Source of the DNA: Pseudomonas alkylphenolica
Lineage (GTDB): Bacteria > Pseudomonadota > Gammaproteobacteria > Pseudomonadales > Pseudomonadaceae
Direction: 5' to 3'
Length of the DNA: 64,000 bases
Assembly: GCF_000746525.1 (NCBI RefSeq)
Contig: NZ_CP009048.1
Location: 62,001 to 126,000 of the forward strand
The notes under the pieces are model-generated. The model was given only the letters and a program-made list of their open reading frames with translations, was not told the origin of the DNA and did no database searches. This document shows, piece by piece, positions 46,141-55,466 of this stretch; position 1 is the stretch's first letter; each line of letters starts with the position of its first letter. The position numbers and the translations under genes were made by a program.

Positions 46141-46912
46141 GCTTGCAGTGTTCTCCGTGTACGTGGCCGCCTTGGGCCGGGGCAACCACCGAGCCATGCA
46201 GGTCGTGGGCGTGGTCGTGATGGTGATGGTAGATCGCCAGGCTTGGCGCATTGCTGCCGAACAATTCGACGAAGGCTGGATCGCCGCTGACCTGTTCCGG
46301 GTGGCCGGAGCAGCAGACGTGGCGGTTCAGGCAAACCACCTGGTCGGTGGTGCTCATCACCAGGTGCAGGTCGTGGGAGACCATCAGCACGCCGCAGCCA
46401 TGGCGGTCACGCAAACGCGTGATCAGGCTGTACAGCTCGGCCTGGCCGGCGACATCGACGCCTTGCACCGGCTCATCCAGCACCAGCAGTTCAGGTTCGC
46501 GCAACAGCGCCCGGGCCAGCAGCACGCGCTGCATTTCACCACCGGAAATACCCTGGATCGGGCTGTCGATCACCTGTTCGGCACCGACTTCCTGCAACGC
46601 GCTGAGGGCGGCGGCACGGTCGACACCTGGTACCAGGCGCAGAAAGCGCAGGACCGACAGCGGCAAGGTGGCATCCACATGCAGCTTCTGCGGCATGTAG
46701 CCGATGCGCAGGCGCGGCTTGCGCCAGACCTTGCCGGTGTGGGGCTTGAGCAAGCCAAGCACGGCGCGCACCAGGGTGGTTTTGCCGGCACCGTTGGGGC
46801 CGATCAGGGTGACGATCTGCCCGGGTTCGACGGCCAGGTCGATGCTGTCGAGCACGGCCTGTCCGGAGAAAGCCACGCCGACCTGTTCGAGGCGAATCAG
46901 CGCATTGCTCAT
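46133..46912 (-). CDS. znuC: Zinc ABC transporter ATP-binding protein ZnuC
   Basis: 259 residues. Walker [13 protein letters not shown] (about 37-48), signature [15 protein letters not shown] and Walker [13 protein letters not shown]. The C-terminal tail is unusually rich in histidine ([13 protein letters not shown], then [10 protein letters not shown]), a probable zinc-binding extension. Its start shares one base with the zur stop (TGATG), so zur, znuC and znuB are coupled. Confidence 0.96.
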   Translation of the reverse strand: MSNALIRLEQVGVAFSGQAVLDSIDLAVEPGQIVTLIGPNGAGKTTLVRAVLGLLKPHTGKVWRKPRLRIGYMPQKLHVDATLPLSVLRFLRLVPGVDRAAALSALQEVGAEQVIDSPIQGISGGEMQRVLLARALLREPELLVLDEPVQGVDVAGQAELYSLITRLRDRHGCGVLMVSHDLHLVMSTTDQVVCLNRHVCCSGHPEQVSGDPAFVELFGSNAPSLAIYHHHHDHAHDLHGSVVAPAQGGHVHGEHCKHG

Positions 46913-47394
46913 CAGGCGCTCCGGCAGTTGCCGCACAAGCCGACCACTTCGACGGTTTGCGCTTCGACGCTGAAGCCGACGTCCTTGGCGCTGGCGACAA
47001 TGGCGTTGCTGATGCTGGTCTGCTCCAACTCGATCGCCACATGGCACTCCCGGCAGATCAGGAACTGCCCCTGGTGGGCATGCTCGGGGTGACTGCAGCC
47101 GATGAAGGCGTTCAGCGAGGCGATACGGTGCACCAGGCTGTTTTCCAACAGGAAATCCAGGGCCCGGTAGACGGTCGGCGGCGCCGCGCGACGACCGTCC
47201 TGCTCGCTCAATACCGCCAAAATGTCGTAGGCACCCAGCGGTTTATGGCTCTGCCACACCAGCTCCAGCACGCGCCGACGCAGGGCGGTCAGGCGCAGGC
47301 CTTTGCGTGCGCACAGCACATCGGCCTCAGCCAGGGCGCTGTGGACGCAATGGGAATGGTCGTGGGGACGATTGGCCAACGGGGTTTTAGGCAT
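46912..47394 (-). CDS. zur: Zinc uptake regulator Zur (Fur family)
   Basis: 160 residues. The winged-helix domain (about 20-90) includes [15 protein letters not shown] and [13 protein letters not shown]. The dimerisation domain holds the structural zinc cysteines in ICRECHV (about 105-111) and CGNCRSA (C-terminal). It represses the znu genes when zinc is plentiful; being the first gene of its own operon implies autoregulation. Confidence 0.95.
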   Translation of the reverse strand: MPKTPLANRPHDHSHCVHSALAEADVLCARKGLRLTALRRRVLELVWQSHKPLGAYDILAVLSEQDGRRAAPPTVYRALDFLLENSLVHRIASLNAFIGCSHPEHAHQGQFLICRECHVAIELEQTSISNAIVASAKDVGFSVEAQTVEVVGLCGNCRSA

Positions 47395-47420
47395 GAGCGG
47401 CGACGGTTCTGATTGGAGAC

Positions 47421-47433
47421 GTTATTATGTTAC
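47421..47433. promoter_or_regulatory. Putative Zur box between zur and znuA
   Basis: GTTATTATGTTAC sits in the 66-base divergent zur/znuA gap. It resembles the AT-rich palindromic Zur site of gamma-proteobacteria (GTTATA-AT-TAAC type), with mismatches in the right arm. Confidence 0.5.
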
Positions 47434-47460
47434 CTGTTCCTGCCCCTTTGAGTGGTCATC

Positions 47461-48378
47461 GTGTCCCGATTTTTTGCCCTTTTTGTCGCTTTTATCACCA
47501 CTCTGGTGATGGCCCAGGCACAGGCCGAGGTCCGTGTCCTGACCAGTATCAAGCCCCTGCAGCAGATCGCCGCGGCAGTTCAGGACGGCGTTGGCAGCCC
47601 TGAAGTGCTGCTGCCGCCAGGCGCCTCCCCGCATCACTACGCACTGCGTCCCTCCGACGTGCGGCGGGTGGGTGACGTCGAGCTGCTGTACTGGATCGGC
47701 CCGGACATGGAGGGCTTCCTGCCACGGGTGCTCAAGGGCCGCAGCAAGCCCAGTGTCGCGGTGCAGGACCTGCCCGGCTTGCACTTGCGCCACTTTGGCG
47801 AAGATAGCCACTCGCATGACGAAGATGGCGACGAACACGATCACGATCATCGCCCAGGCAGTCTCGATGCCCACCTCTGGCTGTCGTCGGCCAATGCCCG
47901 GGTCATCGCAGCGAAGATGGCTGCCGACCTCAGCGCTGCCGATGCGGCCAATGCCGCACGCTACCAGAGCAACCTGAAGGCCTTTGGCGAACGCCTGGAT
48001 GCCCTGGATGCGCGTTTGAAAAAGCGCCTGGCCGGTATCAGCGGCAAACCGTTCTTCGTGTTCCATGAGGCGTTCGATTATTTCGAGTCGGCTTATGGCC
48101 TCAAGCACACCGGGGTGTTCAGCGTGGCGGCCGAAGTGCAACCGGGTGCTCAGCATGTGGCAGCGATGCGCAAGCGCCTGCAGGAAGTGGGCAAGACCTG
48201 TGTGTTCAGTGAGCCGCCACTGCGCCCGCGCCTGGCCGAGACGCTGACCGCAGGTTTGCCGGTGACCCTGGCTGAACTGGATGCGTTGGGCGGGACAGCG
48301 CCGGCCAGTGCTCAGGGCTATGAGCAGTTGCTAGAGAAGTTGGGGAATGATCTGGCGGGGTGCCTGGAGAAGCTGTAG
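47461..48378 (+). CDS. znuA: Zinc ABC transporter substrate-binding protein ZnuA
   Basis: Periplasmic zinc-binding protein, 305 residues from GTG (VSRFFALFVAFITTLVMAQAQAE; signal peptide cleaved near QAQA). Ligand histidines are in PPGASPHHYALRPSD, in LDAHLWLS and in FVFHEAFDYFESAYG. The flexible zinc-sensing loop is His/Asp-rich (DSHSHDEDGDEHDHDHR, about 121-137). An alternative GTG is three codons earlier. Divergent from zur. Confidence 0.94.
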   Translation: MSRFFALFVAFITTLVMAQAQAEVRVLTSIKPLQQIAAAVQDGVGSPEVLLPPGASPHHYALRPSDVRRVGDVELLYWIGPDMEGFLPRVLKGRSKPSVAVQDLPGLHLRHFGEDSHSHDEDGDEHDHDHRPGSLDAHLWLSSANARVIAAKMAADLSAADAANAARYQSNLKAFGERLDALDARLKKRLAGISGKPFFVFHEAFDYFESAYGLKHTGVFSVAAEVQPGAQHVAAMRKRLQEVGKTCVFSEPPLRPRLAETLTAGLPVTLAELDALGGTAPASAQGYEQLLEKLGNDLAGCLEKL

Positions 48379-48386
48379 CGCTTTTT

Positions 48387-48434
48387 TCGCGGGGCAAGCC
48401 CGCTCCCACCGTGGGAGCGGGCTTGCCCCGCGAT
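48387..48434. repeat. REP palindrome, inverted pair
   Basis: Tight inverted REP pair between the convergent znuA and thrB genes, starting about 9 bases after the znuA stop and followed immediately by the thrB stop. Confidence 0.92.
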
Positions 48435-48437
48435 AGC

Positions 48438-49388
48438 TTACAAAGCAAACGGAAGGGCGATTTCCACCTGCTGGCGCGCCGCCAGGCGCACTTCAAAATC
48501 GGCCGGATCGTGAATCAGCACGTCCATCCCGGCAAACGACTCGGCAGCGATCAGGCGCGACAGCCAGAAGCGCACACAGGCAATGCGCAACATCACCGGC
48601 CACAACTGCGCCTCTGCCGAGGTGAAGGGGCGCAGCGCCGCATATGCACCCAACAATGCCCGCGCACGCGCGCCATTGATCTGCCCAGCATCGTCACAGC
48701 ACCAGTCATTGAGGGTGATCGCCAGGTCATACAGCATCGGCCCCGAGCAGGCGTTGTAGAAGTCGATCAGACCGGTCAGGTGGGTGCCTTCGAACAGCAC
48801 GTTGTCGCGGAACAGGTCGGCGTGCAGGTTGGCGCGTGGCAGGGCCATGATCTGCGCGTGGTGCTCAGCGATCTCATCCAGGCAAGCCTGTAGCAGCTGG
48901 CGTTGCTCGGCGTTCAGGCGCGGCATCAGCTCGGCACCGGTCTCCAGCATCCAGTCCAGGCCGCGGTCGGTCTTGCGCTCCAGGACCTTGTCACGGGTGG
49001 CCAGGTGCAGGTGGCCGAGTAGCTCGCCGATCTGCACACAGTGCTGGTTGTTGACGTCCTTGATGTGCTTGCCGGGCAGGCGCGGTTGCAGCAGCGCCGG
49101 TTTGCCGGCCAGCTCGCGCAGCGCCACGCCGTCATTGCCACGCAAGGCGTAAGGCACCGGCAGGTCAGCGTCGTGCAGGACATCAAGCAACTCGATGAAG
49201 AACGGCAGGTCCTGGATCGGCCCGCGTTCGACCAGCGTCAGCACGTACTCTCCCTGTTCCAGACTGACAAAGAAGTTGCTGTTCTCGGTGCCGGCGGCAA
49301 TGCCCTGGAAGTCCCGCAGGCGGCCCAGGCCGTAAGGCGCCAGAAAGGTTTCCAGCTCAGGCCGGGTCAGGGGGGTGAAGACTGACAT
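48438..49388 (-). CDS. thrB: Homoserine kinase (ThrB, aminoglycoside phosphotransferase-like fold)
   Basis: Phosphorylates homoserine in threonine synthesis. It is 316 residues of the type II (APH-like) family used by pseudomonads, not the GHMP type of E. coli. The catalytic loop is NLHADLFRDNVLFEG (about 187-201) and the metal motif is LIDFYNACSG. The start MSVFTPLTRPELETF was chosen; a TTG two codons earlier is less likely. The upstream gene is a separate DUF2782 gene. Confidence 0.94.
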   Translation of the reverse strand: MSVFTPLTRPELETFLAPYGLGRLRDFQGIAAGTENSNFFVSLEQGEYVLTLVERGPIQDLPFFIELLDVLHDADLPVPYALRGNDGVALRELAGKPALLQPRLPGKHIKDVNNQHCVQIGELLGHLHLATRDKVLERKTDRGLDWMLETGAELMPRLNAEQRQLLQACLDEIAEHHAQIMALPRANLHADLFRDNVLFEGTHLTGLIDFYNACSGPMLYDLAITLNDWCCDDAGQINGARARALLGAYAALRPFTSAEAQLWPVMLRIACVRFWLSRLIAAESFAGMDVLIHDPADFEVRLAARQQVEIALPFAL

Positions 49389-49452
49389 GATCAAAAATTG
49401 CCCATACGGGCACTTCAGCAGGGAAGTGCCAGGTTGATGTAAAGGGTACGCC

Positions 49453-49740
49453 TTACCACTCGAAGATTTTCCACGACGGGATCAGCATGTCCGGTTGGTC
49501 GGAGCGAATGAAATTACCTTCCGAGCCATCAGCGCGTACCAGGAAATAAGGCTTACCCCCTTTCGGGGTGACCTTGATTGCATACAGGAAGCCATTTTGC
49601 CGGTATTCCTGAATGGTTTTGTCGCCTTCCGTGCGAATGGTTACTTCCGGATCAGCCGATGGCGCGTCTTCCGCTGCCAGAGTGACGACCGGAGTGACTG
49701 CCAACAGACCGAGCAGCAACAGGCGATTTAGTGTACGCAT
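49453..49740 (-). CDS. DUF2782 family small periplasmic protein
   Basis: 95 residues with signal peptide MRTLNRLLLLGLLAVTPVVTLA. The mature part is a beta-rich domain with TIRTEGDKTIQEYRQNGFLY and VTPKGGKPYFLVRADG. Function unknown. Conserved between thrB and polA in Pseudomonas. Confidence 0.9.
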   Translation of the reverse strand: MRTLNRLLLLGLLAVTPVVTLAAEDAPSADPEVTIRTEGDKTIQEYRQNGFLYAIKVTPKGGKPYFLVRADGSEGNFIRSDQPDMLIPSWKIFEW

Positions 49741-49814
49741 GATAACCTTGTCCCTTTGTCGTCAATGTTCCGGACATTCTAGCGCCGGGCCCGTCGAAAA
49801 GGTTGATTCTGCTC

Positions 49815-52577
49815 ATGAGCCAAGCTCCCCTCGTCCTGGTGGACGGTTCCTCATACCTCTACCGCGCCTTTCACGCGCTGCCGCCGCTGACCACCTCCAA
49901 GGGCATGCCGACCGGTGCGGTCAAAGGCGTGCTGAACATGCTCAAGAGCCTGCGCAGGCAATACCCGGACAGTCTGTTTGCGGTGGTGTTCGACGCCAAG
50001 GGCGGGACCTTTCGCGACGAAATGTTCGCCGAGTACAAGGCCAACCGCCCAAGCATGCCGGACGATCTGCGGGTGCAGGTTGAGCCGTTGCACGCCAGCG
50101 TCCGCGCCTTGGGTTATCCACTGCTGTGCGTCGAAGGTGTTGAAGCCGACGATGTGATCGGCACCCTGGCCCGCAGCAGTGCCGCAGCCGGTCGTCCGGT
50201 GATCATCTCCACTGGCGACAAAGACATGGCGCAGTTGGTCGATGGCCACATTACGCTGGTCAACACCATGACCGGTACTGTCCTCGATGTGCCTGGCGTG
50301 CACGAGAAATTCGGCGTCGGTCCTGAGCACATCATCGATTTCCTCGCCCTGATGGGTGACAAGGTCGACAACATCCCGGGTGTGCCTGGGGTGGGTGAAA
50401 AAACCGCCGTCGGCCTGCTCACCGGTATCGGCGGCGGCCTGCGCGAGCTGTACGAGAACCTCGACAAGGTTCCGGGCCTGGCCATTCGCGGCGCCAAGAC
50501 CCTGCCTGCCAAGCTTGAAGAGCACCGCGATGCGGCCTTCCTCTCCTATGAACTGGCGACCATCAAGATCGATGTGCCGCTGGAGGTTGAAGTGGATGAG
50601 CTGGTCTGCGGCGAACCGGACCGTGATGCGCTGCTTGAGCTGTATACAGAGATGGAGTTCAAGAGCTGGATCGACGAAGTGCAGCGCGACGCCAAGCGCG
50701 CCGGTCAGGAAATCGTTGTCGAGACGCCTGAGGAAACTGTCGAAGCGAAATATGAAACCATCCTCGATCAGGCCCGCTTCGACGTCTGGCTGGAAAAGCT
50801 GCGTAAAGCGCCACTGTTCGCCTTCGATACCGAGACCACTGGCCTGGATGCGCAACAAGCGCAGCTGGTTGGCCTGTCGTTCGCAGTGCAGGCCCATGAG
50901 GCCGCTTATGTGCCGTTGACCCACACCTACATGGGCGTACCTGAGCAACTGGACCGCGACACAGTGCTGCTGGCGCTCAAACCGCTGCTCGAAGACCCGA
51001 AAAAGCTCAAGGTCGGGCAGAACGCCAAGTACGACATGAACATCCTCGCCAACTGCGCCATCGGCGGTGATATCGCCAACGGCATCCTGATGCAGGGCGT
51101 GGCTTACGACACCATGCTTGAGTCCTATGTGCTCGACTCGACGGCTACCCGTCATGACATGGACAGCCTGGCGCTCAAGTACCTGAACCACACCACCATC
51201 GGTTTCACCGACATTGCTGGCAAAGGCGCCAAACAGCTGACCTTCGACCAGATCAGCCTTGAACAGGCCGGCCCCTACGCCGCGGAAGACGCCGATGTGA
51301 CCCTGCGCCTGCACCAGGCGCTGCAACAGAAGCTGGCCAAGACCCCAAGCGTGCTGCCAGTGCTGAACGATATCGAGATGCCGCTGGTGCCGGTTCTGGC
51401 GAAGATCGAGCGCCAGGGTGCGCTGGTCGATGCCAACCTGCTCGGCATCCAGAGTGTCGAGCTGGGCGAGAAGCTGGTGCAGCTGGAGCGTGAGGCCTTC
51501 GACATTGCCGGTGAGGAGTTCAACCTCGGCTCGCCCAAGCAGCTGGGCGTGATCCTCTACGAAAAGCTGGGCATGCCGGTACTCAACAAAACCGCCAAAG
51601 GCCAGGCTTCGACGGCCGAAGCAGTGCTGGCGGAGCTGGCCGAGATGGACTTCCCGCTGCCCAAGGTGCTGATGCAGTACCGCTCCCTGAGCAAGCTCAA
51701 AAGCACCTACACCGACCGCTTGCCGGAGCAGATCAACCCGCGCACCGGGCGTATCCACACTTCCTACCAGCAAGCGGTGGCAGCCACTGGCCGTTTGTCG
51801 TCCAGTGACCCGAACCTGCAGAACATCCCGATCCGTACCGCCGAAGGCCGGCGAATCCGTCAGGCCTTCATTGCCGCGCCCGGCTACAAGCTGTTGGCGG
51901 CCGACTATTCGCAGATCGAACTGCGGATCATGGCGCACCTGGCCAAAGACGAGGGCTTGCTGCACGCCTTCCGCAACGACCTGGACGTACACCGGGCAAC
52001 GGCTGCCGAGGTGTTTGGCGTCGACCTGGCCGAAGTCACCACCGACCAGCGGCGCAGTGCCAAAGCGATCAACTTCGGCCTGATCTACGGCATGAGCGCC
52101 TTTGGCCTGGCCAAGCAGATCGGTGTCGACCGCAAGCAGTCGCAGGCCTACATCGATCGCTATTTCGCCCGTTACCCCGGTGTACTGGCGTACATGGAGC
52201 GCACCCGGGCACAGGCCGCTGAGCAAGGTTTTGTCGAAACCCTGTTCGGTCGTCGCCTGTACCTGCCGGAAATCAACGCGAAGAACCCGGCCTTGCGCAA
52301 AGGCGCGGAACGCACAGCGATCAACGCGCCGATGCAGGGTACGGCGGCAGACATCATCAAGCGCGCCATGGTGGCTGTGGATAACTGGCTGACCGACTCG
52401 GGGCTGGACGCCCGGGTGATCCTGCAGGTGCACGACGAACTGGTGCTGGAGGTACGCGAGGACCTGGTTGAGCAGGTGCGTGAACAAATTCGTCCACACA
52501 TGAGCAATGCCGCAGCACTCGATGTACCGCTGCTGGTTGAGGTCGGTGTGGGGGCAAACTGGGACGAAGCGCATTAA
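49815..52577 (+). CDS. polA: DNA polymerase I
   Basis: 920 residues with three domains: 5'-3' nuclease (about 1-290; [31 protein letters not shown]), 3'-5' exonuclease (about 315-510; DTETTGLD with the catalytic acidic residues kept, so proofreading is probably active) and polymerase (about 520-920; motif [14 protein letters not shown], motif [18 protein letters not shown], motif [11 protein letters not shown]). The start [13 protein letters not shown] was chosen over an upstream TTG. A terminator follows the stop. Confidence 0.97.
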   Translation: MSQAPLVLVDGSSYLYRAFHALPPLTTSKGMPTGAVKGVLNMLKSLRRQYPDSLFAVVFDAKGGTFRDEMFAEYKANRPSMPDDLRVQVEPLHASVRALGYPLLCVEGVEADDVIGTLARSSAAAGRPVIISTGDKDMAQLVDGHITLVNTMTGTVLDVPGVHEKFGVGPEHIIDFLALMGDKVDNIPGVPGVGEKTAVGLLTGIGGGLRELYENLDKVPGLAIRGAKTLPAKLEEHRDAAFLSYELATIKIDVPLEVEVDELVCGEPDRDALLELYTEMEFKSWIDEVQRDAKRAGQEIVVETPEETVEAKYETILDQARFDVWLEKLRKAPLFAFDTETTGLDAQQAQLVGLSFAVQAHEAAYVPLTHTYMGVPEQLDRDTVLLALKPLLEDPKKLKVGQNAKYDMNILANCAIGGDIANGILMQGVAYDTMLESYVLDSTATRHDMDSLALKYLNHTTIGFTDIAGKGAKQLTFDQISLEQAGPYAAEDADVTLRLHQALQQKLAKTPSVLPVLNDIEMPLVPVLAKIERQGALVDANLLGIQSVELGEKLVQLEREAFDIAGEEFNLGSPKQLGVILYEKLGMPVLNKTAKGQASTAEAVLAELAEMDFPLPKVLMQYRSLSKLKSTYTDRLPEQINPRTGRIHTSYQQAVAATGRLSSSDPNLQNIPIRTAEGRRIRQAFIAAPGYKLLAADYSQIELRIMAHLAKDEGLLHAFRNDLDVHRATAAEVFGVDLAEVTTDQRRSAKAINFGLIYGMSAFGLAKQIGVDRKQSQAYIDRYFARYPGVLAYMERTRAQAAEQGFVETLFGRRLYLPEINAKNPALRKGAERTAINAPMQGTAADIIKRAMVAVDNWLTDSGLDARVILQVHDELVLEVREDLVEQVREQIRPHMSNAAALDVPLLVEVGVGANWDEAH
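52376..52384 (-). other. Perfect DnaA box (isolated)
   Basis: TGTGGATAA on the plus strand within the end of polA. It is the only perfect box seen outside the left 9.4 kb. Confidence 0.35.
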
Positions 52578-52597
52578 AAATGCAGTTAAATGCGGGG

Positions 52598-52627
52598 AAA
52601 AGCTGCGGCATATCGTCGCGGCTTTTT
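52598..52627 (+). terminator. polA terminator
   Basis: AAAAGCTGCG / CGCGGCTTTT stem (one G-T pair) with a 9-base loop and a run of five T. It starts about 20 bases after the polA stop. Confidence 0.8.
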
Positions 52628-52690
52628 ACCGGTCCAGAGGCTTGGTAGTAAAAAATATCTGCCCTATCGCAAATAGTTTTCAAACCTTTG

Positions 52691-52718
52691 GAACTAAACC
52701 GGTGAACCACGACTCAGA
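52691..52718 (+). promoter_or_regulatory. AlgU (sigma-22/RpoE-like) promoter
   Basis: GAACTA (52691-52696) and TCAGA (52714-52718) separated by 17 bases fit the AlgU consensus GAACTT-N16/17-TCTGA. The start of the ErsA-like RNA would be 5-7 bases downstream. Confidence 0.65.
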
Positions 52719-52723
52719 GTAAC

Positions 52724-52855
52724 TGAATGGCTGGTGAAGCCCTTCGATGCTCCTATGTTGTGTTAAGTGTTGGCAGATATCTGGACCCCGCCCTAGCGGT
52801 CCGGAACTTGAACCCCGAACTTCCCCCTCCCCATACGAAGTCCGGGGTTTTTTTT
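52724..52855 (+). ncRNA. ersA: ErsA-like small RNA
   Basis: In P. aeruginosa the sRNA ErsA lies between polA and engB and depends on AlgU. The same gap here holds an AlgU-type promoter, a C-rich single-stranded stretch (TTCCCCCTCCCC, the presumed seed) and a strong terminator (CCCCGAACTTC / GAAGTCCGGGG with eight T, 52813-52855). A promoter-to-terminator distance of about 132 bases agrees with a compact sRNA. The 5' end is inferred. ErsA acts with Hfq on envelope and virulence mRNAs in P. aeruginosa; targets here are unknown. Confidence 0.8.
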
Positions 52856-52878
52856 GCCCGGCGTTTGCCGGGCAGCCC

Positions 52879-53511
52879 TTATTCTGCGGGCTTGTCCGCC
52901 AGTTCCATCCAGTTTGCCAACACCCCGTAGGCTTCTTCCAGGCCCTGGCGCTTGGGCGCCGAGAACAGCTGGATGGTCACCGTATCGCCCCAACCTTTGC
53001 GGATTTCCGCCTGTACTTTGAGCAGGGTGTTCTTGGCGGCGCCGAAGGTCAGCTTGTCGGCCTTGGTCAGCAGGATGTGCATCGGCATACCGGCCGCCTG
53101 GGACCAGTCGAGCATCATCTTGTCGAAGTCGGTCATCGGATGGCGCACGTCCATCATCAGGATCAGGCCCTTGAGGCACTCGCGGCTGCCCAGGTAGGCC
53201 TCCAGGTGCTTCTGCCAGTGCTGCTTGAGCGGAATCGGCACTTTTGCATAACCGTAGCCTGGCAAGTCGACCAAACGCCGTTCATCGTCCAGACTGAAGA
53301 AATTCAGCAGCTGAGTGCGCCCCGGGGTTTTCGAGGTGCGGGCCAGGCTGGCGTGGGTCAGGGTATTCAGGGCGCTGGACTTGCCGGCGTTGGAGCGGCC
53401 GGCAAAGGCCACTTCATAGCCCTGGTCGTCCGGGCACTGGTCGACCTTGGCAGCGCTGAGGGCGAATTTGGCCTGTTGGCAGAGACCGAGGATGGGGTTT
53501 TTGACTTGCAT
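52879..53511 (-). CDS. engB: Ribosome biogenesis GTPase EngB (YihA/YsxC)
   Basis: Essential TRAFAC-class GTPase that aids large-subunit ribosome assembly. It is 210 residues. G1 [10 protein letters not shown] (about 37-46), G2 region around SKTPGRTQ, G3 DLPGYGYA and G4 LTKAD are all present. The start [11 protein letters not shown] is family-like. Convergent with the sRNA terminator and divergent from the cytochrome genes. Confidence 0.95.
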   Translation of the reverse strand: MQVKNPILGLCQQAKFALSAAKVDQCPDDQGYEVAFAGRSNAGKSSALNTLTHASLARTSKTPGRTQLLNFFSLDDERRLVDLPGYGYAKVPIPLKQHWQKHLEAYLGSRECLKGLILMMDVRHPMTDFDKMMLDWSQAAGMPMHILLTKADKLTFGAAKNTLLKVQAEIRKGWGDTVTIQLFSAPKRQGLEEAYGVLANWMELADKPAE

Positions 53512-53703
53512 GGTTTATCCGGTTGGGCGTTGCGCGAGGGGGTCTCGGCAAGCGGTGTCGTTTCCGTTTCAGTAACGGGAGTATATAATGCCCCAGTTTT
53601 TGTGTGCGCATTATCCCGGCGTAGGAGGATGTGCACGGGGGCGGTTGATTCAAGCTTGCGCAGTAGAACGCAGTGCAACCCCCAACCCTGAAAGGTCGTT
53701 CGT
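53512..53703. promoter_or_regulatory. engB / cytochrome divergent promoter region
   Basis: A -10 TATAAT occurs at 53584-53589 for the plus strand. A perfect inverted repeat CCGTT-TCAGT-AACGG (53564-53578) overlaps its -35 region and could be an operator. The -35 (TTTCAG or TTTCCG) is weak. Confidence 0.5.
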
Positions 53704-54006
53704 ATGACGAAATGGCTGCTTGCTGCAGGTGTCTTGATACCGTTGTTCAGCGCTCAGGCTACACAGGATCCCCAGGCAGTGTACAAGCGAGCATGTGCCG
53801 CTTGCCATGCCGGACAGCTACCGCAGGCACCGCAACCAGGTGACCGGGCAGCATGGGAGCCGCGGCTGGCGCAGGGGATGGAGACGCTGGTGAAGCATGT
53901 CACACAGGGTTTCAAGGCTATGCCGCCGCGTGGATTGTGCATGGACTGCAGTGCCGAGGACTACCAGGCGATCATCCAGTGGATGAGCCGGAGTCCCGAT
54001 ACATAA
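53704..54006 (+). CDS. Cytochrome c5-like periplasmic protein
   Basis: 100 residues. Signal peptide MTKWLLAAGVLIPLFSAQA, heme motif CAACH (about 31-35), distal Met in KAMPPRG and an additional Cys pair CMDC near the end, as in cytochrome c5. A small electron carrier, probably for terminal oxidases. 33 bases before the cytochrome c4 gene, likely one operon. Confidence 0.9.
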   Translation: MTKWLLAAGVLIPLFSAQATQDPQAVYKRACAACHAGQLPQAPQPGDRAAWEPRLAQGMETLVKHVTQGFKAMPPRGLCMDCSAEDYQAIIQWMSRSPDT

Positions 54007-54039
54007 CTCTTTCACCCTTAGCCGTAGTTGGATTAGCTG

Positions 54040-54657
54040 ATGAACAAACTACTCGTGAGTCTGCTGTTGACCTTGGGCGTCACCGGTGCAGCCAATGCCG
54101 CAGAGCCTATCAAAGGGGATGCCGCTGCTGGTCAGGCCAAAACTGCTGTATGTGGCGCGTGTCACAATCCGGACGGCAACAGCCTGGCGCCGAACTTCCC
54201 GAAACTTGCAGGCCAGGGTGAGAAGTACCTGGAAAAACAATTGCACGACATCAAGTCGGGCAAGCGCACCGTGCTGGAAATGACCGGTATGCTCGCCAAC
54301 TTCAACGATCAGGACATGGCCGACATCGCTGCCTACTTCGCCAGCCAGAAAGGCAGCGTCGGTGCTGCTGATCCGAAGCTGGTCGAACGCGGACGTGCGC
54401 TGTTCAACGGTGGTGACATAGAGAAAGGCCTGCCGGCCTGCACCGGTTGCCACTCGCCGAACGGCGCAGGCATTGCCCTGGCCGGCTTCCCGCACCTGGG
54501 TGGCCAGCATTCGCAGTACGTGGCCAAGCAACTGACCGACTTCCGTGAAGGCAACCGCACCAACGATGGCGATGTCACCACCATGCGCACCATTGCGGCC
54601 AAGCTGAGCAACAAGGACATCGAAGCGCTGTCCAGCTACATCCAGGGTCTGCACTGA
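54040..54657 (+). CDS. Diheme cytochrome c4
   Basis: 205 residues. Signal peptide ending GAANAAE, and two c-type heme domains with CGACH (about 38-41) and CTGCH (about 134-138). Distal methionines fit EMTGMLANF and TMRTIAAKL. A periplasmic two-heme carrier linked to cbb3/aa3 oxidases. Terminator follows. Confidence 0.93.
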   Translation: MNKLLVSLLLTLGVTGAANAAEPIKGDAAAGQAKTAVCGACHNPDGNSLAPNFPKLAGQGEKYLEKQLHDIKSGKRTVLEMTGMLANFNDQDMADIAAYFASQKGSVGAADPKLVERGRALFNGGDIEKGLPACTGCHSPNGAGIALAGFPHLGGQHSQYVAKQLTDFREGNRTNDGDVTTMRTIAAKLSNKDIEALSSYIQGLH

Positions 54658-54700
54658 TCCGCGCTTTAACGCTGGGTTAATACTGCGGCGTAAAGATGAA

Positions 54701-54726
54701 AAGGGTGGCTTCGGCCGCCCTTTTTT
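54701..54726 (+). terminator. Terminator after cytochrome c4
   Basis: GGGTGGC TTCG GCCGCCC, a 7-bp stem with a stable TTCG loop followed by six T. Confidence 0.88.
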
Positions 54727-54765
54727 GTGCCCGCTGCCGTTACACTAACGAACTCGGGCCCGCTT

Positions 54766-54787
54766 CGACCTGTCTTACGGCAGGTCG
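54766..54787. repeat. Inverted repeat in the dsbA leader
   Basis: CGACCTG / CAGGTCG with an 8-base spacer, about 40 bases before the dsbA start. It may be an operator or a 5'-UTR hairpin. Confidence 0.45.
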
Positions 54788-54824
54788 CGTCGAGGCGACC
54801 AAATAGATTGCTCAGGAGTGAAGC

Positions 54825-55454
54825 ATGCGTAATTTGATTCTCAGCGCCACGCTGGTCGCCGCCAGTGTATTCGGTATGACTGCCCAGGCTGCGGAGCCGG
54901 TAGAGGGCAAGGAGTATGTCCAGCTGAGCAACGCGGTACCGGTGTCGGTGCCAGGCAAGATCGAAGTGGTCGAGCTGTTCTGGTATGGCTGCCCACATTG
55001 CTACAGCTTCGAGCCAGTGGTTAATCCTTGGGCTGAGAAGCTGCCGGCCGACGTCAACTTCAAGCGCATTCCCGCCATGTTCGGCGGCCCATGGGACGCC
55101 CATGGCCAGATGTTCCTGACCCTCGAAGCCATGGGTGTCGAGCACAAGGTTCACGCGGCAGTGTTCGAAGCCATTCAGGTTCAACGCAAAAAACTGACTG
55201 ATCCTGAAGAAATGGCCGAGTTCCTGGCGACCCAAGGCGTCGACAAGGACAAGTTCCTCGCCACCTTCAACTCCTTCGCCATCAAAGGCCAGGTACAGAA
55301 GGCCAAAGAGCTGGCCAAGAAGTATGAAATCACCGGCGTTCCAAGCATGGTCGTCAACGGTAAATACCGCTTCGACCTCGGCACCGCCCAAGGTCCACAA
55401 GGCGTCCTGAACGTCGCTGACCAGCTGATCGCCAAGGAGCGCGCCGCCAAGTAA
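54825..55454 (+). CDS. dsbA: Thiol:disulfide interchange protein DsbA
   Basis: Periplasmic dithiol oxidase, 209 residues. Signal peptide ends AAQAAEP; the active site is CPHC in YGCPHCYSFEP (about 55-58), with the cis-Pro loop GVPSMVV (about 168-174). It oxidises cysteine pairs in newly exported proteins and is reoxidised by DsbB. A CAGGAG site precedes the start. Confidence 0.96.
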   Translation: MRNLILSATLVAASVFGMTAQAAEPVEGKEYVQLSNAVPVSVPGKIEVVELFWYGCPHCYSFEPVVNPWAEKLPADVNFKRIPAMFGGPWDAHGQMFLTLEAMGVEHKVHAAVFEAIQVQRKKLTDPEEMAEFLATQGVDKDKFLATFNSFAIKGQVQKAKELAKKYEITGVPSMVVNGKYRFDLGTAQGPQGVLNVADQLIAKERAAK

Positions 55455-55466
55455 GCGGCGACCATC

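Noticed and set aside
51736..51744. Possible DnaA box in polA
   Set aside because: GTATCCACA differs from the consensus at one of the nine positions; only perfect boxes were counted.
49851..52574. A 907-codon open frame antisense to polA
   Set aside because: It mirrors the polA codons in a high-GC genome; its protein has low-complexity Gln/His/Val composition and no family features.
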